In this document: one piece after another, positions 20,974 through 35,500 of the stretch
Layout: each line of letters starts with the position of its first letter
Position numbering within the stretch: the stretch's first letter is position 1
Assembly: GCA_963855995.1 (NCBI GenBank)
Contig: OY979721.1
Span: 6,458,265 to 6,522,264 of the forward strand
Source of the DNA: Muricea muricata
Lineage: Eukaryota > Cnidaria > Anthozoa > Malacalcyonacea > Plexauridae
Length of the DNA stretch: 64,000 nt
Reading direction: 5' to 3'
The notes under the pieces: generated by a model
The model's database searches: none
What the model saw: only the letters and a program-made list of their open reading frames with translations
Told to the model about the DNA's origin: nothing
Made by a program: the position numbers and the translations under genes

Positions 20974-23554
20974 GCGTAAAAACATGCTCAAATAACCAAC
21001 TAAAAATTGCCGTTTTAAATCGATCAGGGCGACGTTTTACAGCTTAAAATGAGGTTTTTAGTGCTAATGTGAACGAGTTGAGCGCAATGATGTACTGCAA
21101 TCACGGACCTAAAAGAGACTTTCTAAATGGAAATTGCAGAACTTAGCAAGTCGGGAATCATGTTTTCGGCGCTGAAACCATCGACAAGAGCAAAATTTCA
21201 CGTTGACATTAAAAACCTATAACTTGCTTGTAGACTGAAAAGAAACGATCTTAGAACCATCAAAATAGCGTTTTAAGCCTTCTAGAAGCGATTTAAGCGT
21301 AAAAACATGCTCAAATCACAAACTAAAAATCGCCGTTTTAAATCGATCAGGGCGACGTTTTAGAGCTTAAAATGCAGTTTTCAGTGCTAAAGTGAACGAG
21401 TTGAGCGCAATGATGTACTGCAATCACGGACTTAAAAGAGACCTTCTAAATGGAAATAGCAGAAGTTAGCAAATCGGGAATCATGTTTTCGGCGCTCAAA
21501 CCATCGAGATGAGCGAAATAACACGTTGACAAGAGAAACCTATAACTTGCTTGTAAACTGAAAAGAAACGATCTTAGAACCATCAAAATCGTGTTTTAAG
21601 CGTTCTAGAAGCGATTTGAGCGTAAAAACATGCTCAAATAACCAACTTAAAATTGCCGTTTTAAATCGATCAGGGCGACGTTTTAGAGCTTAAAATGAGG
21701 TTTCAGTGCTAAAGTAAACGAGTTGAGCGCAATGATGTACTGCAATCACGGACCTAAAAGAGACTTTCTAAATGGAAATTGCAGAACTTAGCATGTCGGG
21801 AATCATGTTTTCGGCGCTCAAACCATCGAGATGATAGGAATGACATGTTGAAATGAGAAACCTATAACTTGGTTGTAAACTGAAAAGAAACGATCTTAGA
21901 ACCATCAAAATCACGTTTTAGGCGTTCTAGAAGCGATTTGAGCGTAAAAACATGCTCAAATAACCAACTAAAAATTGCCGTTTTAAATCGATCAGGGCGA
22001 CGTTTTAGAGCTTAAAATGAGGTTTTCAGTGCTAATGTGAACGAGTTGAGCGCAATGATGTACTGCAATCACGGACCTAAAAGAGACTTTCTAAATGGAA
22101 ATAGCAGAACTTAGCAAGTCGGGAATCATGTTTTCGGCGCTCAAACCATCGACAAGAGCAAAATAACACGTTGACATTAAAAATTATAACTTGCTTGTAG
22201 ACTGAAAAGAAACGATCTTAGAACCATCAAAATTGCGTTTTAAGCGTTCTAGAAGCGATTTGAGCGTAAAAACATGCTCAAATCACCAACTAAAAATCGC
22301 CGTTTTAAATCGATCAGGGCGACGTTTTAGAGCTTAAAATGAGGTTTTCAGGGCAAAAGTGAACGAGTTGAGCGCAATGATGTACTGCAATCACGGACCT
22401 AACCCAGACCTTCTAAATGGAAATAGCAGAAGTTAGCAAGTCGGGAATCATGTTTTCGGCGCTCAAACCATCGAGATGAGCGAAAAAACACGTTGACATG
22501 AGAAACCTATAACTTGCTTGTAGAGTGAAAAGAAACGATCTTAGAACCATCAAAGATGCGTTTTAAGCGTTCTAGAAGCGATTTGAGCGTAAAAACATGC
22601 TCAAATCACCAACTAAAAATTGCCGTTTTAAATCGATCAGGGCGACGTTTTAGAGCTTAAAATGAGGTTTTCAGTGCTAAAGTGAACGAGTTGAGCGCAA
22701 TGATGTACGCAATCACGGACTTGAAAGAGACCTTCTAAATGAAAATAGCAGAAGTTAGCAAGTCGGGAATCATGTTTTCGGCGCTCAAACCATCGAGATG
22801 AGCGAAATAACACGTTGACAAGAGAAACCTATAACTTGCTTGTAGACTGAAAAGAAACGATCTTAGAACTATCAAAATTGCGTTTTAAGCGTTCTAGAAG
22901 CGATTTGAGCGTAAAAACATGCTCAAATCACCAACTAAAAATTGCCGTTTTAATTCGATCAGGGCGACGTTTTAGAGCTTAAAATGAGGTTTTCAGGGCA
23001 AAAGTGAACGAGTTGAGCGCAATGATGTACTGCAATCACGGACCTAAAAGAGACTTTCTAAATGGAAATTGCAGAACTTAGCAAGTCGGGAATCATGTTT
23101 TCGGCGCTCAAACCATCGAGATGAGCGAAATGACATGTTGAAATGAGAAACCTATAACTTGGTTGTAAACTGAAAAGAAATGATCTTAGAACCATCAAAA
23201 TCACGTTTTAGGCGTTCTAGAAGCGATTTGAGCGTAAAAACATGCTCAAATCACCAACTAAAAATCGCCGTTTTAAATCGATCAGAGCGACGTTTTAGAG
23301 CTTAAAATGAGGTTTTCAGTGCTAAAGTGAACGAGTTGAGCGCAATGATGTACTGCAATCACGGACCTAAAAGAGACTTTCTAAATGGAAATTGCAGAAC
23401 TTAGCATGTCGGGAATCATGTTTTCGGCGCTCAAACCATCGAGATGATAGGAATGACATGTTGAAATGAGAAACCTATAACTTGGTTGTAAACTGAAAAG
23501 AAACGATCTTAGAACCATCAAAATCACGTTTTAGATGTTCTAGAAGCGATTTGG

Positions 23555-26500
23555 GCGTAAAAACATGCTCAAATAACCAACTAAAAATTGCCGTTTTAAA
23601 TCGATCAGGGCGACGTTTTAGAGCTTAAAATGAGGTTTTCAGTGCTAATGTGAACGAGTTGAGCGCAATGATGTACTGCAATCACGGACCTAAAATAGAC
23701 TTTCTAAATGGAAATTGCAGAACTTACCAAGTCGGGAATCATGTTTTCGGCGCTCAAACCATCGACAAGAGAAAAATAACACGTTGACATGAGAAACCTA
23801 TAACTTGCTTGTAGACTGAAAAGAAACGATCTTAGAACCATCAAAATTGAGTTTTAAGCGTTCTAGAAGCGATTTGAGCGTAAAAACATGCTCAAATCAA
23901 CAACTAAAAATCGCCGTTTTAAATCGATCAGGGCGACGTTTTAGAGCTTAAAATGATGTTTTCAGTGCTAAAGTGAACGAGTTGAGCGCAATGATGTACT
24001 GCAATCACGGACTTAAAAAAGACCTTCTAAATGGAAATAGCAGAAGTTAGCAAGTCGGGAATCATGTTTTCGGCGCTCAAACCATCGAGATGAGCGAAAT
24101 AACACGTTGACAAGAGAAACCTATAACTTGCTTGTAAACTGAAAAGAAACGATCTTAGAACCATCAAAATCACGTTTTAGGCGTTCTAGAAGCGATTTGA
24201 GCGTAAAAACATGCTCAAATAACCAACTAAAAATTGCCGTTTTAAATCGATCAGGGCGACGTTTTACAGCTTAAAATGAGGTTTTTAGTGCTAATGTGAA
24301 CGAGTTGAGCGCAATGATGTACTGCAATCACGGACCTAAAAAAGACTTTCTAAATGGAAATTGCAGAACTTAGCAAGTCGGGAATCATGTTTTCGGCGCT
24401 CAAACCATCGACAAGAGCAAAATTTCACGTTGACATTAAAAACCTATAACTTGCTTGTAGACTGAAAAGAAACGATCTTAGAACCATCAAAATAGCGTTT
24501 TAAGCCTTCTAGAAGCGATTTAAGCGTAAAAACATGCTCAAATCACAAACTAAAAATCGCCGTTTTAAATCGATCAGGGCGACGTTTTAGAGCTTAAAAT
24601 GCAGTTTTCAGTGCTAAAGTGAACGAGTTGAGCGCAATGATGTACTGCAATCACGGACTTAAAAGAGACCTTCTAAATGGAAATAGCAGAAGTTAGCAAA
24701 TCGGGAATCATGTTTTCGGCGCTCAAACCATCGAGATGAGCGAAATAACACGTTGACAAGAGAAACCTATAACTTGCTTGTAAACTGAAAAGAAACGATC
24801 TTAGAACCATCAAAATCGTGTTTTAAGCGTTCTAGAAGCGATTTGAGCGAAAAACATGCTCAAATAACCAACTTAAAATTGCCGTTTTAAATCGATCAGG
24901 GCGACGTTTTAGAGCTTAAAATGAGGTTTCAGTGCTAAAGTAAACGAGTTGAGCGCAATGATGTACTGCAATCACGGACCTAAAAGAGACTTTCTAAATG
25001 GAAATTGCAGAACTTAGCATGTCGGGAATCATGTTTTCGGCGCTCAAACCATCGAGATGATAGGAATGACATGTTGAAATGAGAAACCTATAACTTGGTT
25101 GTAAACTGAAAAGAAACGATCTTAGAACCATCAAAATCACGTTTTAGGCGTTCTAGAAGCGATTTGAGCATAAAAACATGCTCAAATAACCAACTAAAAA
25201 TTGCCGTTTTAAATCGATCAGGGCGACGTTTTAGAGCTTAAAATGAGGTTTTCAGTGCTAATGTGAACGAGTTGACCGCAATGATGTACTGCAATCACGG
25301 ACCTAAAAGAGACTTTCTAAATGGAAATAGCAGAACTTAGCAAGTCGGGAATCATGTTTTCGGCGCTCAAACCATCGACAAGAGCAAAATAACACGTTGA
25401 CATTAAAAATTATAACTTGCTTGTAGACTGAAAAGAAACGATCTTAGAACCATCAAAATTGCGTTTTAAGCGTTCTAGAAGCGATTTGAGCGTAAAAACA
25501 TGCTCAAATCACCAACTAAAAATCGCCGTTTTAAATCGATCAGGGCGACGTTTTAGAGCTTAAAATGAGGTTTTCAGGGCAAAAGTGAACGAGTTGAGCG
25601 CAATGATGTACTGCAATCACGGACCTAACCCAGACCTTCTAAATGGAAATAGCAGAAGTTAGCAAGTCGGGAATCATGTTTTCGGCGCTCAAACCATCGA
25701 GATGAGCGAAAAAACACGTTGACATGAGAAACCTATAACTTGCTTGTAGAGTGAAAAGAAACGATCTTAGAACCATCAAAGATGCGTTTTAAGCGTTCTA
25801 GAAGCGATTTGAGCGTAAAAACATGCTCAAATCACCAACTAAAAATTGCCGTTTTAAATCGATCAGGGCGACGTTTTAGAGCTTAAAATGAGGTTTTCAG
25901 TGCTAAAGTGAACGAGTTGAGCGCAATGATGTACGCAATCACGGACTTGAAAGAGACCTTCTAAATGAAAATAGCAGAAGTTAGCAAGTCGGGAATCATG
26001 TTTTCGGCGCTCAAACCATCGAGATGAGCGAAAAAACACGTTGATATTAGAAACCTATAACTTGCTTGTAGACTGAAAAGAAACGATCTTAGAACTATCA
26101 AAATTGCGTTTTTAACGTTCTAGAAGCGATTTGAGCGTAAAAACATGCTCAAATCACCAACTAAAAATTGCCGTTTTAATTCGATCAGGGCGACGTTTTA
26201 GAGCTTAAAATGAGGTTTTCAGGGCAAAAGTGAACGAGTTGAGCGCAATGATGTACTGCAATCACGGACCTAAAAGAGACTTTCTAAATGGAAATTGCAG
26301 AACTTAGCAAGTCGGGAATCATGTTTTCGGCGCTCAAACCATCGAGATGAGCGAAATGACATGTTGAAATGAGAAACCTATAACTTGCTTGTAAACTGAA
26401 AAGAAATGATCTTAGAACCATCAAAATCACGTTTTAGGCGTTCTAGAAGCGATTTGAGCGTAAAAACATGCTCAAATCACCAACTAAAAATCGCCGTTTT

Positions 26501-29500
26501 AAATCGATCAGAGCGACGTTTTAGAGCTTAAAATGAGGTTTTCATTGCTAAAGTGAACGAGTTGAGCGCAATGATGTACTGCAATCACGCACCTAAAAGA
26601 GACTTTCTAAATGGAAATTGCAGAACTTAGCATGTCGGGAATCATGTTTTCGGCGGTCAAACTATCGACATGAGCGAAAGTACATGTTGAAATGAGAAAG
26701 CTATAACTTGCTTGTAGACTGAAAAGAAACGATCTTAGAACCATAAAAATCGCGTTTTAAGCGTTCTAGACGCGATTTGAGCGTAAAAACATGCTCAAAT
26801 CACAAACTAAAAATCGCCGTTTTAAATCGATCAGGGCGACGTTTTAGAGCTTTAAATGAGGTTTTCAGTGCTAAAGTGAACGAGTTGAGCGCAATGATGT
26901 ACTGCAATCACGGACCTAAAAGAGACTTTCTAAATGGAAATTGCAGAACTTAGCATGTCGGGAATCATGTTTTCGGCGCTCAAACCATCGAGATGAGCGA
27001 AATGACATGTTGAAATGAGAAACCTATAACTTGCTTGTAGACTGAAAAGAAACGATCTTAGAACCATCAAAATCGCGTTTTAAGCGTTCTAGAAGCGATT
27101 TGAGCGTAAAAACATGCTCAAATAACCAACTAAAAATATCCGTTTTAAATCGATCAGGGCGACGTTTTAGAGCTTAAAATGAGGTTTTCAGTGCTAAAAT
27201 GAACGAGTTGAGCGCAATGACGTACTGCAATCACGGACCTAAAAGAGACTTTCTAAATGGAAATTGCAGAACTTAGCATGTCGGGAATCATGTTTTCGGA
27301 GCTCAAACCATTGAGATGAGCGAAATGACATGTTGAAATGAGAAACCTATAACTTGGTTGTAAACTGAAAAGAAACGATCTTAGAACCATCAAAATCACG
27401 TTTTAGGCGTTCTAGAAGCGATTTGAGCGTAAAAACATGCTCAAATAACCAACTAAAAATTGCCGTTTTAAATCGATCAGGTTGACGTTTTAGAGCTTAA
27501 AATGAGGTTTTCAGTGCTAAAGTGAACGAGTTGAGCGCAATGATGTACTGCAATCACGGACCTAAAAGAGACTTTCTAAATGGAAATTGCAGAACTTAGC
27601 AAGTCGGGAATCATGTTTTCGGCGCTCAAACCATCCACATGAGCGAAATAACACGTTGACATGAGAAACCTATAACTTTCTTGTAAACTAAAAAAACGGT
27701 CTTAGAACCATCAAAATCGCGTTTTAAGCGTTCTAGAAGCGATTTGAGCGTAAAAACATGCTCAAATCGCCAACTAAAAATCGCCGTTTTAAATCGATCA
27801 GGGCGACGTTTTAGAGCTTAAAATGAGGTTTTCAGGGCAAAAGTGAACGAGTTGAGCGCAATGATGTACTGCAATCACGGACCTAACCCAGACCTTCTAA
27901 ATGGAAATAGCAGAAGTTAGCAAGTCGGGAATCATGTTTTCGGCGCTCAAACCATCGAGATGAGCGAAAAAACACGTTGACATGAGAAACCTATAACTTG
28001 CTTGTAGACTGAAAAGAAACGATCTTAGAACCATCAAAATTGCGTTTTAAGCGTTCTAGAAGCGATTTGAGCGTAAAAACATGCTCAAATCACCAACTAA
28101 AAATTGCCGTTTTAAATCGATCAGGGCGACGTTTTAGAGCTTAAAATGAGGTTTTCAGTGCTAAAGTGAACGAGTTGAGCGCAATGATGTACGCAATCAC
28201 GGACTTGAAAGAGACCTTCTAAATGAAAATAGCAGAAGTTAGCAAGTCGGGAATCATGTTTTCGGCGCTCAAACCATCGAGATGAGCGAAAAAACACGTT
28301 GACATTAGAAACCTATAACTTTCTTGTAGACTGAAAAGAAACGATCTTAGAACCATCAAAATTGCGTTTTAAGCGTTCTAGAAGCGATTTGAGCGTAAAA
28401 ACATGCTCAAACCACCAACTAAAAATTGCCGTTTTAATTCGATCAGGGCGACGTTTTAGAGCTTAAAATGAGGTTTTCAGTGCTAAAGTGAACGAGTTGA
28501 GCGCAATGATGTACTGCAATCACGGACTTAAAAAAGACCTTCTAAATGGAAATAGCAGAAGTTAGCAAGTCGGGAATCATGTTTTCGGCGCTCAAACCAT
28601 CGAGATGAGCGAAATAACACGTTGACAAGAGAAACCTATAACTTGCTTGTAAACTGAAAAGAAACGATCTTAGAACCATCAAAATCACGTTTTAGGCGTT
28701 CTAGAAGCGATTTGAGCGTAAAAACATGCTCAAATAACCAACTAAAAATTGCCGTTTTAAATCGATCAGGGCGACGTTTTAGAGCTTAAAATGTGGTTTT
28801 CAGTGCTAATGTGAACGAGTTGAGCGCAATGATGTACTGCAATCACGGACCTAAAATAGACTTTCTAAATGGAAATTGCAGAACTTACCAAGTCGGGAAT
28901 CATGTTTTCGGCGCTCAAACCATCGACAAGAGCAAAATAACACGTTGACATGAGAAACCTATAACTTGCTTGTAGACTGAAAAGAAACGATCTTAGAACC
29001 ATCAAAATTGAGTTTTAAGCGTTCTAGAAGCGATTTGAGCGTAAAAACATGCTCAAATCACCAACTAAAAATCGCCGTTTTAAATCGATCAGGGCGACGT
29101 TTTAGAGCTTAAAATGATGTTTTCAGTGCTAAAGTGAACGAGTTGAGCGCAATGATGTACTGCAATCACGGACTTAAAAAAGACCTTCTAAATGGAAATA
29201 GCAGAAGTTAGCAAGTCGGGAATCATGTTTTCGGCGCTCAAACCATCGAGATGAGCGAAATAACACGTTGACAAGAGAAACCTATAACTTGCTTGTAAAC
29301 TGAAAAGAAACGATCTTAGAACCATCAAAATCACGTTTTAGGCGTTCTAGAAGCGATTTGAGCGTAAAAACATGCTCAAATAACCAACTAAAAATTGCCG
29401 TTTTAAATCGATCAGGGCGACGTTTTACAGCTTAAAATGAGGTTTTCAGTGCTAATGTGAACGAGTTGAGCGCAATGATGTACTGCAATCACGGACCTAA

Positions 29501-32500
29501 AAGAGACTTTCTAAATGGAAATAGCAGAACTTAGCAAGTCGGGAATCATGTTTTCGGCGCTCAAACCATCGACAAGAGCAAAATAACACGTTGACATTAA
29601 AAATTATAACTTGCTTGTAGACTGAAAAGAAACGATCTTAGAACCATCAAAATTGCGTTTTAAGCCTTCTAGAAGCGATTTGAGCGTAAAAACATGCTCA
29701 AATCACCAACTAAAAATCGCCGTTTTAAATCGATCAGGGCGACGTTTTAGAGCTTAAAATGCAGTTTTCAGTGCTAAAGTGAACGAGTTGAGCGCAATGA
29801 TGTACTGCAATCACGGACTTAAAAAAGACCTTCTAAATGGAAATAGCAGAAGTTAGCAAGTCGGGAATCATGTTTTCGGCGCTCAAACCATCGAGATGAG
29901 CGAAATAACACGTTGACAAGAGAAACCTATAACTTGCTTGTAAACTGAAAAGAAACGATCTTAGAACCATCAAAATCACGTTTTAGGCGTTCTAGAAGCG
30001 ATTTGAGCGTAAAAACATGCTCAAATAACCAACTAAAAATTGCCGTTTTAAATCGATCAGGGCGACGTTTTACAGCTTAAAATGAGGTTTTTAGTGCTAA
30101 TGTGAACGAGTTGAGCGCAATGATGTACTGCAATCACGGACCTAAAAGAGACTTTCTAAATGGAAATTGCAGAACTTAGCAAGTCGGGAATCATGTTTTC
30201 GGCGCTGAAACCATCGACAAGAGCAAAATTTCACGTTGACATTAAAAACCTATAACTTGCTTGTAGACTGAAAAGAAACGATCTTAGAACCATCAAAATA
30301 GCGTTTTAAGCCTTCTAGAAGCGATTTAAGCGTAAAAACATGCTCAAATCACAAACTAAAAATCGCCGTTTTAAATCGATCAGGGCGACGTTTTAGAGCT
30401 TAAAATGCAGTTTTCAGTGCTAAAGTGAACGAGTTGAGCGCAATGATGTACTGCAATCACGGACTTAAAAGAGACCTTCTAAATGGAAATAGCAGAAGTT
30501 AGCAAATCGGGAATCATGTTTTCGGCGCTCAAACCATCGAGATGAGCGAAATAACACGTTGACAAGAGAAACCTATAACTTGCTTGTAAACTGAAAAGAA
30601 ACGATCTTAGAACCATCAAAATCGTGTTTTAAGCGTTCTAGAAGCGATTTGAGCGTAAAAACATGCTCAAATAACCAACTTAAAATTGCCGTTTTAAATC
30701 GATCAGGGCGACGTTTTAGAGCTTAAAATGAGGTTTCAGTGCTAAAGTAAACGAGTTGAGCGCAATGATGTACTGCAATCACGGACCTAAAAGAGACTTT
30801 CTAAATGGAAATTGCAGAACTTAGCATGTCGGGAATCATGTTTTCGGCGCTCAAACCATCGAGATGATAGGAATGACATGTTGAAATGAGAAACCTATAA
30901 CTTGGTTGTAAACTGAAAAGAAACGATCTTAGAACCATCAAAATCACGTTTTAGGCGTTCTAGAAGCGATTTGAGCGTAAAAACATGCTCAAATAACCAA
31001 CTAAAAATTGCCGTTTTAAATCGATCAGGGCGACGTTTTAGAGCTTAAAATGAGGTTTTCAGTGCTAATGTGAACGAGTTGAGCGCAATGATGTACTGCA
31101 ATCACGGACCTAAAAGAGACTTTCTAAATGGAAATAGCAGAACTTAGCAAGTCGGGAATCATGTTTTCGGCGCTCAAACCATCGACAAGAGCAAAATAAC
31201 ACGTTGACATTAAAAATTATAACTTGCTTGTAGACTGAAAAGAAACGATCTTAGAACCATCAAAATTGCGTTTTAAGCGTTCTAGAAGCGATTTGAGCGT
31301 AAAAACATGCTCAAATCACCAACTAAAAATCGCCGTTTTAAATCGATCAGGGCGACGTTTTAGAGCTTAAAATGAGGTTTTCAGGGCAAAAGTGAACGAG
31401 TTGAGCGCAATGATGTACTGCAATCACGGACCTAACCCAGACCTTCTAAATGGAAATAGCAGAAGTTAGCAAGTCGGGAATCATGTTTTCGGCGCTCAAA
31501 CCATCGAGATGAGCGAAAAAACACGTTGACATGAGAAACCTATAACTTGCTTGTAGAGTGAAAAGAAACGATCTTAGAACCATCAAAGATGCGTTTTAAG
31601 CGTTCTAGAAGCGATTTGAGCGTAAAAACATGCTCAAATCACCAACTAAAAATTGCCGTTTTAAATCGATCAGGGCGACGTTTTAGAGCTTAAAATGAGG
31701 TTTTCAGTGCTAAAGTGAACGAGTTGAGCGCAATGATGTACGCAATCACGGACTTGAAAGAGACCTTCTAAATGAAAATAGCAGAAGTTAGCAAGTCGGG
31801 AATCATGTTTTCGGCGCTCAAACCATCGAGATGAGCGAAATAACACGTTGACAAGAGAAACCTATAACTTGCTTGTAGACTGAAAAGAAACGATCTTAGA
31901 ACTATCAAAATTGCGTTTTAAGCGTTCTAGAAGCGATTTGAGCGTAAAAACATGCTCAAATCACCAACTAAAAATTGCCGTTTTAATTCGATCAGGGCGA
32001 CGTTTTAGAGCTTAAAATGAGGTTTTCAGGGCAAAAGTGAACGAGTTGAGCGCAATGATGTACTGCAATCACGGACCTAAAAGAGACTTTCTAAATGGAA
32101 ATTGCAGAACTTAGCAAGTCGGGAATCATGTTTTCGGCGCTCAAACCATCGAGATGAGCGAAATGACATGTTGAAATGAGAAACCTATAACTTGGTTGTA
32201 AACTGAAAAGAAATGATCTTAGAACCATCAAAATCACGTTTTAGGCGTTCTAGAAGCGATTTGAGCGTAAAAACATGCTCAAATCACCAACTAAAAATCG
32301 CCGTTTTAAATCGATCAGAGCGACGTTTTAGAGCTTAAAATGAGGTTTTCAGTGCTAAAGTGAACGAGTTGAGCGCAATGATGTACTGCAATCACGGACC
32401 TAAAAGAGACTTTCTAAATGGAAATTGCAGAACTTAGCATGTCGGGAATCATGTTTTCGGCGCTCAAACCATCGAGATGATAGGAATGACATGTTGAAAT

Positions 32501-32587
32501 GAGAAACCTATAACTTGGTTGTAAACTGAAAAGAAACGATCTTAGAACCATCAAAATCACGTTTTAGATGTTCTAGAAGCGATTTGG
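23555..32587. repeat. Large HOR unit B: 28 monomers, 9,033 bp (short form)
   Basis: Order: alpha M1-M9 (23555, 23878, 24201, 24524, 24847, 25168, 25490, 25813, 26135), M10b 26458, M11 26781, M12 27104, M13 27427, M14 27748, M15 28071, M16/M2 hybrid 28393, M1b 28716, M2b 29039, M3/M6 29362, M4/M2 29684, beta M3-M10 (30007, 30330, 30653, 30975, 31297, 31620, 31942, 32265). It is unit A minus exactly 7 monomers (2,258 bp). Private bases against C include A at 24342 and C at 25276. Confidence 0.92.
28393..28715. repeat. M16/M2 hybrid monomer, deletion junction
   Basis: The left part is M16 (aaaccaccaac, ttttaattcg, G at 28472), the right part M2 (gtactgcaatc from 28515, ggacttaaaaaagacc, gacaagag). 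The exchange lies between 28472 and 28515. Compared with A (17102-19682) it removes 2,258 bp, seven monomers, in perfect register. The same junction is in C (37426) and D (48395), so it is one ancestral event. Confidence 0.9.
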
Positions 32588-35500
32588 GCGTAAAAACATG
32601 CTCAAATAACCAACTAAAAATTGCCGTTTTAAATCGATCAGGGCGACGTTTTAGAGCTTAAAATGAGGTTTTCAGTGCTAATGTGAACGAGTTGAGCGCA
32701 ATGATGTACTGCAATCACGGACCTAAAATAGACTTTCTAAATGGAAATTGCAGAACTTACCAAGTCGGGAATCATGTTTTCGGCGCTCAAACCATCGACA
32801 AGAGAAAAATAACACGTTGACATGAGAAACCTATAACTTGCTTGTAGACTGAAAAGAAACGATCTTAGAACCATCAAAATTGAGTTTTAAGCGTTCTAGA
32901 AGCGATTTGAGCGTAAAAACATGCTCAAATCAACAACTAAAAATCGCCGTTTTAAATCGATCAGGGCGACGTTTTAGAGCTTAAAATGATGTTTTCAGTG
33001 CTAAAGTGAACGAGTTGAGCGCAATGATGTACTGCAATCACGGACTTAAAAAAGACCTTCTAAATGGAAATAGCAGAAGTTAGCAAGTCGGGAATCATGT
33101 TTTCGGCGCTCAAACCATCGAGATGAGCGAAATAACACGTTGACAAGAGAAACCTATAACTTGCTTGTAAACTGAAAAGAAACGATCTTAGAACCATCAA
33201 AATCACGTTTTAGGCGTTCTAGAAGCGATTTGAGCGTAAAAACATGCTCAAATAACCAACTAAAAATTGCCGTTTTAAATCGATCAGGGCGACGTTTTAC
33301 AGCTTAAAATGAGGTTTTTAGTGCTAATGTGAACGAGTTGAGCGCAATGATGTACTGCAATCACGGACCTAAAAGAGACTTTCTAAATGGAAATTGCAGA
33401 ACTTAGCAAGTCGGGAATCATGTTTTCGGCGCTCAAACCATCGACAAGAGCAAAATTTCACGTTGACATTAAAAACCTATAACTTGCTTGTAGACTGAAA
33501 AGAAACGATCTTAGAACCATCAAAATAGCGTTTTAAGCCTTCTAGAAGCGATTTAAGCGTAAAAACATGCTCAAATCACAAACTAAAAATCGCCGTTTTA
33601 AATCGATCAGGGCGACGTTTTAGAGCTTAAAATGCAGTTTTCAGTGCTAAAGTGAACGAGTTGAGCGCAATGATGTACTGCAATCACGGACTTAAAAGAG
33701 ACCTTCTAAATGGAAATAGCAGAAGTTAGCAAATCGGGAATCATGTTTTCGGCGCTCAAACCATCGAGATGAGCGAAATAACACGTTGACAAGAGAAACC
33801 TATAACTTGCTTGTAAACTGAAAAGAAACGATCTTAGAACCATCAAAATCGTGTTTTAAGCGTTCTAGAAGCGATTTGAGCGAAAAACATGCTCAAATAA
33901 CCAACTTAAAATTGCCGTTTTAAATCGATCAGGGCGACGTTTTAGAGCTTAAAATGAGGTTTCAGTGCTAAAGTAAACGAGTTGAGCGCAATGATGTACT
34001 GCAATCACGGACCTAAAAGAGACTTTCTAAATGGAAATTGCAGAACTTAGCATGTCGGGAATCATGTTTTCGGCGCTCAAACCATCGAGATGATAGGAAT
34101 GACATGTTGAAATGAGAAACCTATAACTTGGTTGTAAACTGAAAAGAAACGATCTTAGAACCATCAAAATCACGTTTTAGGCGTTCTAGAAGCGATTTGA
34201 GCATAAAAACATGCTCAAATAACCAACTAAAAATTGCCGTTTTAAATCGATCAGGGCGACGTTTTAGAGCTTAAAATGAGGTTTTCAGTGCTAATGTGAA
34301 CGAGTTGAGCGCAATGATGTACTGCAATCACGGACCTAAAAGAGACTTTCTAAATGGAAATAGCAGAACTTAGCAAGTCGGGAATCATGTTTTCGGCGCT
34401 CAAACCATCGACAAGAGCAAAATAACACGTTGACATTAAAAATTATAACTTGCTTGTAGACTGAAAAGAAACGATCTTAGAACCATCAAAATTGCGTTTT
34501 AAGCGTTCTAGAAGCGATTTGAGCGTAAAAACATGCTCAAATCACCAACTAAAAATCGCCGTTTTAAATCGATCAGGGCGACGTTTTAGAGCTTAAAATG
34601 AGGTTTTCAGGGCAAAAGTGAACGAGTTGAGCGCAATGATGTACTGCAATCACGGACCTAACCCAGACCTTCTAAATGGAAATAGCAGAAGTTAGCAAGT
34701 CGGGAATCATGTTTTCGGCGCTCAAACCATCGAGATGAGCGAAAAAACACGTTGACATGAGAAACCTATAACTTGCTTGTAGAGTGAAAAGAAACGATCT
34801 TAGAACCATCAAAGATGCGTTTTAAGCGTTCTAGAAGCGATTTGAGCGTAAAAACATGCTCAAATCACCAACTAAAAATTGCCGTTTTAAATCGATCAGG
34901 GCGACGTTTTAGAGCTTAAAATGAGGTTTTCAGTGCTAAAGTGAACGAGTTGAGCGCAATGATGTACGCAATCACGGACTTGAAAGAGAACTTCTAAATG
35001 AAAATAGCAGAAGTTAGCAAGTCGGGAATCATGTTTTCGGCGCTCAAACCATCGAGATGAGCGAAAAAACACGTTGATATTAGAAACCTATAACTTGCTT
35101 GTAGACTGAAAAGAAACGATCTTAGAACTATCAAAATTGCGTTTTTAACGTTCTAGAAGCGATTTGAGCGTAAAAACATGCTCAAATCACCAACTAAAAA
35201 TTGCCGTTTTAATTCGATCAGGGCGACGTTTTAGAGCTTAAAATGAGGTTTTCAGGGCAAAAGTGAACGAGTTGAGCGCAATGATGTACTGCAATCACGG
35301 ACCTAAAAGAGACTTTCTAAATGGAAATTGCAGAACTTAGCAAGTCGGGAATCATGTTTTCGGCGCTCAAACCATCGAGATGAGCGAAATGACATGTTGA
35401 AATGAGAAACCTATAACTTGCTTGTAAACTGAAAAGAAATGATCTTAGAACCATCAAAATCACGTTTTAGGCGTTCTAGAAGCGATTTGAGCGTAAAAAC

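Larger units (their letters stand above)
12264..23554. repeat. Large HOR unit A: 35 monomers, 11,291 bp (long form)
   Basis: Order: alpha M1-M9 (starts 12264, 12587, 12910, 13233, 13556, 13877, 14199, 14522, 14844), M10b 15167, M11-M21 (15490-19036), M1' 19037, M2' 19360, M1b 19683, M2b 20006, M3/M6 20329, M4/M2 20651, then beta M3-M10 (20974, 21297, 21620, 21942, 22264, 22587, 22909, 23232). Up to M16 it is offset from unit B by exactly 11,291 bp. It keeps G at 15097 and A at 16408 where B-E share C and G, so it is the earliest branch of the large units by these two marks. Confidence 0.9.

Noticed and set aside
12264..23554. Treating the M10b-M21 section as a foreign insertion
   Set aside because: All of these monomers keep the 321-323-bp length, orientation and phase and share marks with M7, M8, M9 and M10. 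They are members of the same family, not inserted sequence.
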